Assembly (NCBI GenBank): GCA_030038955.1
Contig: JASHQV010000170.1
Span: forward strand, 1-36,200
DNA: 36,200 nucleotides
Direction: 5' to 3'
From: Solirubrobacteraceae bacterium
Lineage (GTDB): Bacteria > Actinomycetota > Thermoleophilia > Solirubrobacterales > Solirubrobacteraceae
The notes beneath the pieces are model-generated. The model made no database searches. It was not told the DNA's origin and saw only the letters and a program-made list of their open reading frames with translations. A program made the position numbers and the translations under genes. Within the stretch, counting starts at the first letter, position 1. Each line of letters starts with the position of its first letter. This document shows positions 26,593-34,590 of the stretch, one piece after another.

Positions 26593-28470
26593 TCAGCTCC
26601 GGTACTGACTGGCCTGGAGCTCGAACAACTCCGCGTAGTAGCCGGCTGCGGCGAGCAGCTGCCGGTGCGTGCCCTGCTCGTGGATGCGCCCGTCCCGCAA
26701 CACGTAGATCCGGTCGGCACTGCGAACGGATGCGAACCGGTGCGAGATCAGCAGCACCCCGCGGCCGGCAAACAGTGTGCGCATGCTCGCGTACAGCGCC
26801 GCCTCCGCCCGAGGGTCCAGCACCGAGGTCGGCTCGTCGAGGATTACCACAGGCGCGTTGCGGAAGAACAGTCGCGCGAGCGCGATCCGCTGCCACTCAC
26901 CGCCGGACAGGTCGCTGCCGCCGAAGAATGCGGGCCCGAGGATCGTCTCGTAGCCTGCCGGTAGGCTCGCGATCGTCTCGTGGATCCCAGCTGCCCGAGC
27001 CGCGCGCTCGACCGCGCCGGCGTCCTCGAATCTCCGGTGATCGCCCAGCGCGATGTTGTCGTAGGCGGGCAGCAGATAGTGCATGAAGTCCTGGAAGACG
27101 ACCGCGACGCGCCGGCGCGCCTCGGCGGGATCGAGCGTCGAGGCATCGATTCCATCCCAGGCCACCACTCCTGTCGTCGGCGCATACAGGCCGGCCAGCA
27201 GCTTCGCCAGCGTGGTCTTGCCTGAGCCGTTCTCTCCGACCAAGGCCACCACCTCGCCGCGCCGCAGCTCCAGCGACACCCCAACCAGGCTTGGGCTCCT
27301 GCGGCTCGGATACGTGAAGCCAACGTCGACGGCGGTGAGCAGCTCCGGCTCGTGGACAACAGGGACGGTGCGGCGCGACGCCCCGACCCTGGGAGCGGCG
27401 CCCACGAACGACAGGTAGTCCTCCAGGTACAGCGAGTTCTCGTACAGACCCGCCGAGCCGTTGGCCAGGCCGTGGAGGCGTCCGCTGAGCAGGACCATCG
27501 CGGTCGCGGCCGAGCCAGCCTCCGCCAGCGTCATCCGACCGCTGGTCACGAACCAGACCAGCACGGCCAGCAGGCCGGCGCTCAGCACCGCGGTCGCCAG
27601 CTGCCCCGCGAGCGCGAGCCGCATCCGCCTGGTCAACACCTCGCGCAGCTCGTCCAGCAGCTGCCTGTAGATCGCGTACTGGCGATCGGCCAGGAAGGCC
27701 CCCGTCCCGAACGCGCGAATCTCCTGGGCCGGCGGCTTCGTGGTCAACGTCTCGAACAGGTACTGCTGCCGACGCAGGCGCTCGGTCTGCTCGACCGACT
27801 GCCGGTAGCCGAGGCGGCCGGCGCGGTTGGTCGCGAACCAGATCGGGACGTAGGCGACCAGCGCGAGCAGACAGAAGAGCGGCTGGATCAGCAGCAGCGC
27901 CACGGCGATGCCGCCGATCGAGAGCACCGCTCCAGCAGTGGTGATCAGCTCCTGCACCATCATCGCCGGGCGCGATGTGGCAGCCAGCTGCGCACGCTGC
28001 AGCCGGTCGTGGAAGCGCGGTGCCTCGTAGGTGATCAGGTCAACCGCGATCGCGGTGCGGACGATCGCGTCGGTGGCGTGCAGCGCGACCAGGTGCGCGA
28101 GCAACCGGCCGCGCAGGCCGAGCAACGTGCCCGCCGTCCCGAGCACGACGGTCAGCGCGGTGATGCCCGCCAGCTGAGGGAGAATCGCCCCGAACGCAAC
28201 CGCATGAGCGCCGGTGAGGTGGCCGAGCAGGCTTCGGACCAGCAGCAGCTCGCCGGCGAGCGCGGCCGCGGTCAGCGCCTGCAGTGCGATCACCTCTAGC
28301 AGCTCCCGCCTCGCCGCACGCCACACGATCCCGAACGACACGGCAACAAGGTGCGGGAAGCGCGTCAGCCGCCGCCGGGTCGGCGTGAAGTAGTCCTGGA
28401 GCGTGAAAGCAGGATCGTCGGAGGCCTCGACGCCCAGCTGCGTGACCGGCTCGGTGTGAACGTCGGTCAT
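26593..28470 (-). CDS. ABC transporter, fused permease-ATPase (lasso D-like exporter)
   Basis: ORF 625 aa; TM region, then Walker A VALVGENGSGKTTLAKLLAGLY, signature DLSGGEWQRIALARLF, Walker B VVILDEPTSVLDP, H-loop LLISHRF. Confidence 0.95.
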   Translation of the reverse strand: MTDVHTEPVTQLGVEASDDPAFTLQDYFTPTRRRLTRFPHLVAVSFGIVWRAARRELLEVIALQALTAAALAGELLLVRSLLGHLTGAHAVAFGAILPQLAGITALTVVLGTAGTLLGLRGRLLAHLVALHATDAIVRTAIAVDLITYEAPRFHDRLQRAQLAATSRPAMMVQELITTAGAVLSIGGIAVALLLIQPLFCLLALVAYVPIWFATNRAGRLGYRQSVEQTERLRRQQYLFETLTTKPPAQEIRAFGTGAFLADRQYAIYRQLLDELREVLTRRMRLALAGQLATAVLSAGLLAVLVWFVTSGRMTLAEAGSAATAMVLLSGRLHGLANGSAGLYENSLYLEDYLSFVGAAPRVGASRRTVPVVHEPELLTAVDVGFTYPSRRSPSLVGVSLELRRGEVVALVGENGSGKTTLAKLLAGLYAPTTGVVAWDGIDASTLDPAEARRRVAVVFQDFMHYLLPAYDNIALGDHRRFEDAGAVERAARAAGIHETIASLPAGYETILGPAFFGGSDLSGGEWQRIALARLFFRNAPVVILDEPTSVLDPRAEAALYASMRTLFAGRGVLLISHRFASVRSADRIYVLRDGRIHEQGTHRQLLAAAGYYAELFELQASQYRS

Positions 28471-28473
28471 CGC

Positions 28474-28905
28474 TCAGAGCGTCAGCAGGCGCCCGTACTC
28501 GGGGGGCGCCGGCGGCAGCAGCGCGCTCCCGTCGAGCTCCACCCACGCGTGCGCGTCGAGGCCGATCTCTGCTCCCGGACGGACGGCGATCACCAGCGAG
28601 GCGTCGACGACGCCGCGGGCGGCGAGCATTCGCAACAGCACCAGCGAGCAGAGCAGACAGCTCGAGTCCACGCGCAGCCACTCGAGCGTGCGAACGACGG
28701 CGCGACCGAGACGTCGCTCGTCGGCGCGGCTCTCAGAAGTCGCCCGTGCCGAGCACCGGACCAACGCCACCGTGCGCGGGAGCGGATGGCGACGGATCGT
28801 CCAGCGAACCCGCCCATAGCTGACGATGATCTCGCTGACCAGCCGCAGCCTCCCCACCGACGAGAGGCGCGCGGGAAGCCGCTCCCCGAGCTCCGTCACG
28901 GTCAT
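28474..28905 (-). CDS. Lasso-type transglutaminase-like leader peptidase (B2-like)
   Basis: RTLEWLRVDSSCLLCSLVLLRMLAARGVVDASLVIAVRPGAEIGLDAHAWVELDGSALL: Cys/His (AHAWVE)/Asp arrangement of Transglut_core3. Confidence 0.88.
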   Translation of the reverse strand: MTVTELGERLPARLSSVGRLRLVSEIIVSYGRVRWTIRRHPLPRTVALVRCSARATSESRADERRLGRAVVRTLEWLRVDSSCLLCSLVLLRMLAARGVVDASLVIAVRPGAEIGLDAHAWVELDGSALLPPAPPEYGRLLTL

Positions 28906-28960
28906 CGTGTGGTCAAGGTAACGGTTGCGAGCGGTAAGGCGCGCCGGTGAGGCGCTGGGT

Positions 28961-30997
28961 CTACTTGCGCGAACGGCGGTGGCGACGGCGCTCGCGCCGG
29001 CGCGCCTTGCCGCGGCGGTGGCGCCGTGCCTCGTGGTGGTGTCGCTTGTGTCGCTTGTGTCGCTTGTGCGTCGTCGATGACGTGTGAGCGCCGGCAGCAG
29101 GCGACAGCGTCACGTACGCCGCGTCGCCGTCGCCGACGGCCGGGATCGTGACCTGCGCGGTCCCGTCCTTGACCGGCACGTCGGCGATGTGGGTGGTCGG
29201 CGGCGCATCGGGCACGTCGTTGTCGCCGAGCTGATCGACCGCGTCGTTCGGCAGCCTCTGAACGGTCACGTCGACGGCACCAAGCGACCACGGCACGGCG
29301 AATGACAGCGACAGCTTCACCGGTCCAGCGGCTGCGGCGTGGAACTGCGGGCACTGCTGTCCGCCCCAGCAGTCGTCGGCGCGCCCGACGAGCACCTCGA
29401 GCGTCTTCGTCGCATCGCTCCTCGTGGCGAGCGCGTAGATGTTCGCGCCCGACGCGACCGCCGGCAGCCGCTGGCCACTCATCTGCGAGTAGTCGAGCAT
29501 CACCCAGTAGGGCATCTGCGGCTCACCGTCCGCTCCCAGCAGGCCATCGAGCTCGCTGCTGCATGCTGCCGCTGCGGCGCACGTGATCATCGCTTCGTTG
29601 GCGCCGGCGCCCTCCAGCGCTGAGAAGTCCCCGACCATCCAGCCGGGGATGTTGACCGCGTACGTGGGGCCGTACTCGTTGACGAAGATCTGCGTGCCGC
29701 TGAGCGCCGGATACTGCGCCAGCAGCGCGCGCGCGGCGAGCACGTGGTCGGCGATCGCATCCGGCGACCAGTAGTCGCGGTAGCCGCCGGGGAGCGCGAC
29801 CGGCACCGATCCGGCGACGAGCGTCGGCGAGGTCCCTACGGTCGTCCCATCCTCATGCCAGGAGATCGCCGCGAAGCGGTAGCCGGTCGCCATCTCCCAG
29901 TTGAGGAAGTCTGTGAGGCTGAGGTCGTAGCCAGGCTGCGAGAGATCGCCGGCGGAGCTCAGCAGGAAGGCGCTGATGCTCGGTCCGACGACCTGAGCGC
30001 CCGGATCGGCGGCCTTGATCGCCTCGTATGCGGTGCCGTACACCGACAGCCACTGGTCCACCGAGCCCGTCGACGCCGGCTCGTTCCAGACGTCGAAGTA
30101 GTCCGGCAACTCGCCGGCCTGGGCGCGCTGACGGACGTCGTTGTAGATGAATGAGTAGTAGGTCGAGAGGTCACCGTACGGCGCGTCGTAGTAGGCGTGG
30201 TCCGCGTTCCAGGCCCAGTCCTCCCAGTCGCTGGTGAGATCGAGGCTGACCTTTGCGCCGGCCGAGCGTGCCAGCCCGAACACCCCACCCGACGGCTCGT
30301 TCAGCCCCACCTGCCCCAGCCGCCACTGGCGTGGGTGGAGCGCGTCGACGAGCTGCTCGTCGTGCGGCGTGATCGTCACGCCGGCGTCGGTGTTGAAGCC
30401 GTCGAGGAAGCCGAGCGCCGCATGCGTCAGCTCGCCGCTCGGGGTCGCCCCGATGTGCAAGGTGCACGTACCCGTCAGGCACTGGTTGCTCGGGTAGTCG
30501 TACGTGAACTCGCCGCCGACGCTGAGCGGCGAGGTCCCGCACGCGTCGTGCACCTGGACGTCGACGATGCCGCCGAAGTTGGCCGGCACGACCGCGCGGA
30601 TCTGTGAGTCCGACAGCACCTCGAAGCTGGACGCCGTGATCACGTAGCCGTGCTGGAGGTCATCGCCGAACCAGACCTCGTAGGAGCCGGCGCAGGCGTC
30701 GCCGGCGCCGACGAAGCCGGAGCCGTCGATCGTGACCGTCTCGCCGCCGAGCACGGAGCCCTCAGCTGGCGACACCGAGGTGACCGCTGGAGCGGTTGCT
30801 GCCTGCGCCACGGTGGCCGACAGCGCCTGCCAGGCGACGAGTGCGAGCAGCGTCAGCAAGCACGACAGCGCGTCTGGGCAGTGTGATTGGAGGCAGCGGG
30901 AATGGCGGCGGCGTGGGGGCACAGCGGTGTCCCCATCGGCCTCGTGGCGGTGTCGCTTGATCTCGAGCGCGTCGGGCTCCAGCGGCCGTCCAGGCAA
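28961..30997 (-). CDS. Secreted IPT/TIG-domain plus GH39-like glycoside hydrolase with a polybasic C-terminus
   Basis: Signal peptide LLTLLALVAWQALSATVAQA|AT; IPT/TIG VTSVSPAEGSVLGGETVTIDGSGF; GH-A clan acid/base YFDVWNEPAS and nucleophile-like IFVNEYGP; tail HKRHKRHKRHHHEARRHRRGKARRRERRRHRRSRK. Confidence 0.8.
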   Translation of the reverse strand: MPGRPLEPDALEIKRHRHEADGDTAVPPRRRHSRCLQSHCPDALSCLLTLLALVAWQALSATVAQAATAPAVTSVSPAEGSVLGGETVTIDGSGFVGAGDACAGSYEVWFGDDLQHGYVITASSFEVLSDSQIRAVVPANFGGIVDVQVHDACGTSPLSVGGEFTYDYPSNQCLTGTCTLHIGATPSGELTHAALGFLDGFNTDAGVTITPHDEQLVDALHPRQWRLGQVGLNEPSGGVFGLARSAGAKVSLDLTSDWEDWAWNADHAYYDAPYGDLSTYYSFIYNDVRQRAQAGELPDYFDVWNEPASTGSVDQWLSVYGTAYEAIKAADPGAQVVGPSISAFLLSSAGDLSQPGYDLSLTDFLNWEMATGYRFAAISWHEDGTTVGTSPTLVAGSVPVALPGGYRDYWSPDAIADHVLAARALLAQYPALSGTQIFVNEYGPTYAVNIPGWMVGDFSALEGAGANEAMITCAAAAACSSELDGLLGADGEPQMPYWVMLDYSQMSGQRLPAVASGANIYALATRSDATKTLEVLVGRADDCWGGQQCPQFHAAAAGPVKLSLSFAVPWSLGAVDVTVQRLPNDAVDQLGDNDVPDAPPTTHIADVPVKDGTAQVTIPAVGDGDAAYVTLSPAAGAHTSSTTHKRHKRHKRHHHEARRHRRGKARRRERRRHRRSRK
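29040..29070. repeat. Short tandem repeat, three gtgtcgctt units encoding KRH-KRH-KRH on the minus strand
   Basis: tgtcgcttgtgtcgcttgtgtcgcttgtg read directly in the sequence; boundaries approximate. Confidence 0.8.
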
Positions 30998-31096
30998 CTC
31001 CGCGCAGGCCTCGCCAGGTGTCCGTTTGCCCGTCTCGGACGGCGATCGCGAGCGCCGCCGTGAAAGCGGTGGACGCGCTCGCCGTTCTATGGGCGC

Positions 31097-32629
31097 ATGG
31101 CCAGGAGAAGACGCACCGCGGGGGGGAGCGCGCTGGCGGACACGGCGCTCGAGCTTGCCGCGCCTGCCGCGTCGGCTGTGGCGGCAGGCGCGGAGCTGGA
31201 TGTTGCCGCGACCGCTGCTTCGCCTACGGCGGCGGACGCGGCGGTCGCAACGCCAGCGACCTCCGGGCGGGTGCTTCGCGATCGAGCGACCACCGCCGAG
31301 CTCGTCGTCGTCACCCGCGATTCGGAAGCCGATCTGGCGCGCTCACTTGCGTCGATCCGCGAGTCCGCGGGGCGCGCGCATGCAGGTCTCCTGTTCATCG
31401 ACCTCGGGTCGAGCGACGGCACGCGCTCGTTCATCGCCAGGCACGCGTTCGCTGCACAGGGCGTGTGGCTCGAGCCGCGCGACTCGTTTGCCGACGCGGT
31501 CGCCGTCGCGGCAGCCGTCTCGGAGGCCGACGTGATCGTGCTGCTGAGACCGACCGCGACGCCATCTTCGCCGGAGGCGCTGTGCGATCTGATCGAGCAT
31601 CTCGAGGCGCATCCCTATGCGGCGATCGCGGTGCCGGCCCTGCAGGGTCACGGCGGCCGGATTCTGCGCACGGTGAGGCCGGTGCCGCGGACTGATGGCT
31701 ACGCGCCCGTCGAGTGTGCGCTCGGGGTGGCGATGGCGATCCGTCGCGAGGAGCTGCAGGCGGTGGGAACCCTGCGAAGGCGAGCGGCGGGCCGTCTGGA
31801 GGAGCTCGACCTGTGCATGCGGCTCCGCCGCCGCGGGCGCGAGATCCACTACCTGCGCGCTGTCCGCTTCATCGACGCTGGCGGCCGTACCGCCTCGCGT
31901 GTCTGCTCGCGTCGCTTGAGCCGGCGGGCGCGGATGATGCTGGCGCTTCACCCCGGGTTCGCGTTGCGGCTACACCGACGTCCCAGCGCCGCAAACGGGG
32001 TCGCGCGTGGACTCGCGAGGGGCTTCGACATCGTCGCCGCGCTGGCGCTGATCGTCGTGCTCGCGCCCCTGCTGCTCGCGATCGCGCTCGCCGTGCGCCT
32101 TGACTCCTCTGGTCCGGCGTTGTTTCGCCAGGTGCGTCTCGGCATCGGCGCGCGATCGTTTCAGATGTTCAAGTTCCGCACGATGCAGCACAACGCGGAT
32201 CCGCGCATCCACCAGCAGTTCGTGCGCGAGATGATCGGCAACAACCTCGCCGCCGACGTCACGCGGTCGGTCACGATCTTCAAGGTTCACCCGGACCCGC
32301 GCGTCACGCGCGTGGGCCGCCTGCTGCGGCGCACGAGCCTCGACGAGCTGCCCCAGCTGTTCAACATCCTGCGCGGCGAGATGACGTTCGTCGGCTTCCG
32401 ACCGCCGATTCCATACGAGCTTGACGCCTACCCTGAGTGGTACTACCGCCGCTTCGACTCGAAGCCCGGTCTCACCGGTCTGTGGCAGGTGAGCGGGCGC
32501 AACGAGCGCAGCTATGACGAGATGGTGCGGCTCGACATCGAGTACGCCAACCGCCGCAGCTGGCTGTTCGCGGCGGTGGTGCTGATCCGGACGATCGGGG
32601 TCGTGTTGAGTGGGCGCGGGGCGTGCTGA
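31097..32629 (+). CDS. Fusion of a GT2-like domain and a priming bacterial sugar transferase (undecaprenyl-phosphate hexose-1-P transferase)
   Basis: N-terminal [45 protein letters not shown]-terminal [55 protein letters not shown]...[25 protein letters not shown]...[14 protein letters not shown]. Confidence 0.9.
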   Translation: MARRRRTAGGSALADTALELAAPAASAVAAGAELDVAATAASPTAADAAVATPATSGRVLRDRATTAELVVVTRDSEADLARSLASIRESAGRAHAGLLFIDLGSSDGTRSFIARHAFAAQGVWLEPRDSFADAVAVAAAVSEADVIVLLRPTATPSSPEALCDLIEHLEAHPYAAIAVPALQGHGGRILRTVRPVPRTDGYAPVECALGVAMAIRREELQAVGTLRRRAAGRLEELDLCMRLRRRGREIHYLRAVRFIDAGGRTASRVCSRRLSRRARMMLALHPGFALRLHRRPSAANGVARGLARGFDIVAALALIVVLAPLLLAIALAVRLDSSGPALFRQVRLGIGARSFQMFKFRTMQHNADPRIHQQFVREMIGNNLAADVTRSVTIFKVHPDPRVTRVGRLLRRTSLDELPQLFNILRGEMTFVGFRPPIPYELDAYPEWYYRRFDSKPGLTGLWQVSGRNERSYDEMVRLDIEYANRRSWLFAAVVLIRTIGVVLSGRGAC

Positions 32630-32632
32630 GCG

Positions 32633-33799
32633 CTACCGCCTGGGTTGCAGGCTGCGGAGCTCGAAGCCCGGCCTGGCGCGGAACTCCTTGGCGAGGCGCG
32701 CCCGGAACGTCGCGTATCGTCGCATCGCCTCGCTGCGGCGCCCCGTCGCCAGCAAGGCGCTGCAGAGGGCCCGGTGGACGTCGGAGTCGAACGGCTCGAA
32801 CTCCGTCAGTCGCTCGAGGTTGGCGATCACGGACGCGTGGTCTCCGCTCGCCATCGCAATCCGCGTGAGCGCGCGCAGGCTGTCGGTCGCCATCGTGCGT
32901 AGGCGATCACGTTCGACCATCGCCCATTCCGCGTAGGGCTCGTCCGCGAGCAGATCGCCGCGGTACAGCGACAGCGCCAGCTCCAGCCGCTCGGCGGCAG
33001 CTCGTGCCTCACCGCGCTCGGCTGCGTCGAGCCCGTCCCGCGCTGCCTCGGTGAACGTGTCCGCGTCGATCCTGACGTGCCGGCGATTGATCGCGTATCC
33101 GCCGCGCACGGTGATGATGAACGGAGTGCCGCCACGTGGTGAGCGCCCGGGCTCGAGTCTGTCGCGCAGACCATGGATGAAATGGCGCACGCTGGAGAGC
33201 GCCTCCCGGCCAGAGCTCGGCCACAGCGCCTCGGCGATCTCCTCGGCCTGGACGACGCGGTCGCGCTCGCAGATCAAGTACTTCAGCACCTGCCCTGGTC
33301 GCTGCTGCAGCCAGTTGCCGCCGAGCGGTCCCTCGCGGCTGTCGACCCGAATCCGGCCGAGCGCCTTGATCGTCAGCTCAGGCCCGCTGATCCAATGGGG
33401 GTCCGAGCGCCGACGCCGGTCGCGCGCATCGCCGGGGCGCAGGTGGAGCAGCACGCCCGTGTCGAGACCGAGCGGCGTGGTCGTCACCCAGACGGCGCTG
33501 ACGCGGCTCCCCGGCAGCGTGTCGACGCGGATCTCGGGGAGCGTTTCGCCGGTTCGCGAGGCGCGCTGCACGAGGCACTCGTGATGGCATGGGCCGCCGG
33601 CCGCACGGCACGCAAACATCTCGTGGCAGGCCGTCGGAGGGCCCGCCTCGCGAGCGCCCCAGCCCATCTCGACGGCCGCTTCGTTCGCGGCCAGCACGCT
33701 GCCCTGCTCGTCGACGACGACGAGCGCGTACGGGAGCCGCTCGTAGATCGCCGTTGCAAATCCACTCGATGCCTCCACTAATTCCAGCCTAACAGCCAT
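32633..33799 (-). CDS. PAS-domain plus SARP-type (OmpR-like wHTH and BTAD) transcriptional regulator
   Basis: PAS YERLPYALVVVDEQGSVLAANEAAVEMGW; wHTH VLKYLICERDRVVQAEEIAEALWPSSGREALSSVRHFIHGLRDRLEPG; BTAD RRHVRIDADTFTEAARDGLDAAERGEARAAAERLELALSLYRGDLLADEPYAEWAMVERDRL. Confidence 0.87.
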   Translation of the reverse strand: MAVRLELVEASSGFATAIYERLPYALVVVDEQGSVLAANEAAVEMGWGAREAGPPTACHEMFACRAAGGPCHHECLVQRASRTGETLPEIRVDTLPGSRVSAVWVTTTPLGLDTGVLLHLRPGDARDRRRRSDPHWISGPELTIKALGRIRVDSREGPLGGNWLQQRPGQVLKYLICERDRVVQAEEIAEALWPSSGREALSSVRHFIHGLRDRLEPGRSPRGGTPFIITVRGGYAINRRHVRIDADTFTEAARDGLDAAERGEARAAAERLELALSLYRGDLLADEPYAEWAMVERDRLRTMATDSLRALTRIAMASGDHASVIANLERLTEFEPFDSDVHRALCSALLATGRRSEAMRRYATFRARLAKEFRARPGFELRSLQPRR

Positions 33800-33984
33800 T
33801 CTAATCGTGACGCGCCGGCTCCTCCCTAGCCTCCGATCTTCGTCCAGGTGAATGGGTTCCAGGCTTCCGCGGCGCTACGTGCGGGGATGGCGGAGTGGTT
33901 CCCGGGAACGCCTCGCGGAGCGTCACGCGCAGCTCGTGGCCCTCCGGATCGATCAGAGACGACGCACGACGCGGGAGACACAAC

Positions 33985-34590
33985 ATGGCGCAGGGGTCCT
34001 TTCAGCGCAAGCGCACGCTTGAGCCTGAGCGACGGCCGGGCGAGGTGGAGCGAGCGGTCGCCCGCGCAAAGCGGGGAGATCGCTCCGCGATCCGCTTCCT
34101 GTACTTGCGCTATGCCGGCAACGTCTATGGCTATGCCAGGTCGATCGTTCGCAACGACCACGACGCCGAGGACGTCGTGCAGCAGGTGTTCACGCGCATG
34201 CTGACGGCGATCGAGAGCTACGAGCAGCGAGCGGTGCCGTTCTCTGCCTGGCTGCTGCGAATCACCCACAACATGGCGATTGACTGCCTCCGTCGGCGCA
34301 CCCCGGTATGCGAGCAGCCGGATCTCGCCGTGGCTGATTCACACTCCGAGCTCGAGGCCGCTCAGCTTCGGACCGCGCTCCGCGACGCGCTCGCGGGGCT
34401 GCCCGACGTGCAGCGGGAGATCGTCGTGCTGCGCCACTTTGGCGGGCTCTCGCCGGGCGAGATCGCCGAACGTCTGGGACGTTCGGAGGACTCGATTCAC
34501 GGGTTGCACCACCGCGGGCGGCGGGCGCTCAAGGACGCGCTCACGCAGGCCGGCACGAGTCCGTCGGTTCGCTTGCAAGCTCCGGTGTGA
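33985..34590 (+). CDS. RNA polymerase sigma-70 family (ECF-like) sigma factor
   Basis: Region 2 FLYLRYAGNVYGYARSIVRNDHDAEDVVQQVFTRML; region 4 ALAGLPDVQREIVVLRHFGGLSPGEIAERLGRSEDSIHGLHHRGRRALKDAL. Start placed at MAQGSF (33985). Confidence 0.92.
   Translation: MAQGSFQRKRTLEPERRPGEVERAVARAKRGDRSAIRFLYLRYAGNVYGYARSIVRNDHDAEDVVQQVFTRMLTAIESYEQRAVPFSAWLLRITHNMAIDCLRRRTPVCEQPDLAVADSHSELEAAQLRTALRDALAGLPDVQREIVVLRHFGGLSPGEIAERLGRSEDSIHGLHHRGRRALKDALTQAGTSPSVRLQAPV

Noticed and set aside
26593-26896. In-frame 5' extension of the cyclase ORF to 26896 as a possible missing N-terminal domain.
   Set aside because: It overlaps the conserved Walker B/signature end of the ABC transporter, its translation (GGGGAVREHAHTVCRPRGAADLAPV...) resembles no glutaminase domain, and MSTGAEC at 26590 fits a standard operon start.
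27352-28299. 315-aa plus-strand ORF.
   Set aside because: Antisense to the ABC transporter; Gln/Arg/Glu-rich shadow translation.
33880-33970. tRNA-like string gcggggatggcggagtggttcccggg.
   Set aside because: It resembles a Ser/Leu tRNA 5' end, but I could not find a matching anticodon arm, T-arm or acceptor complement downstream.
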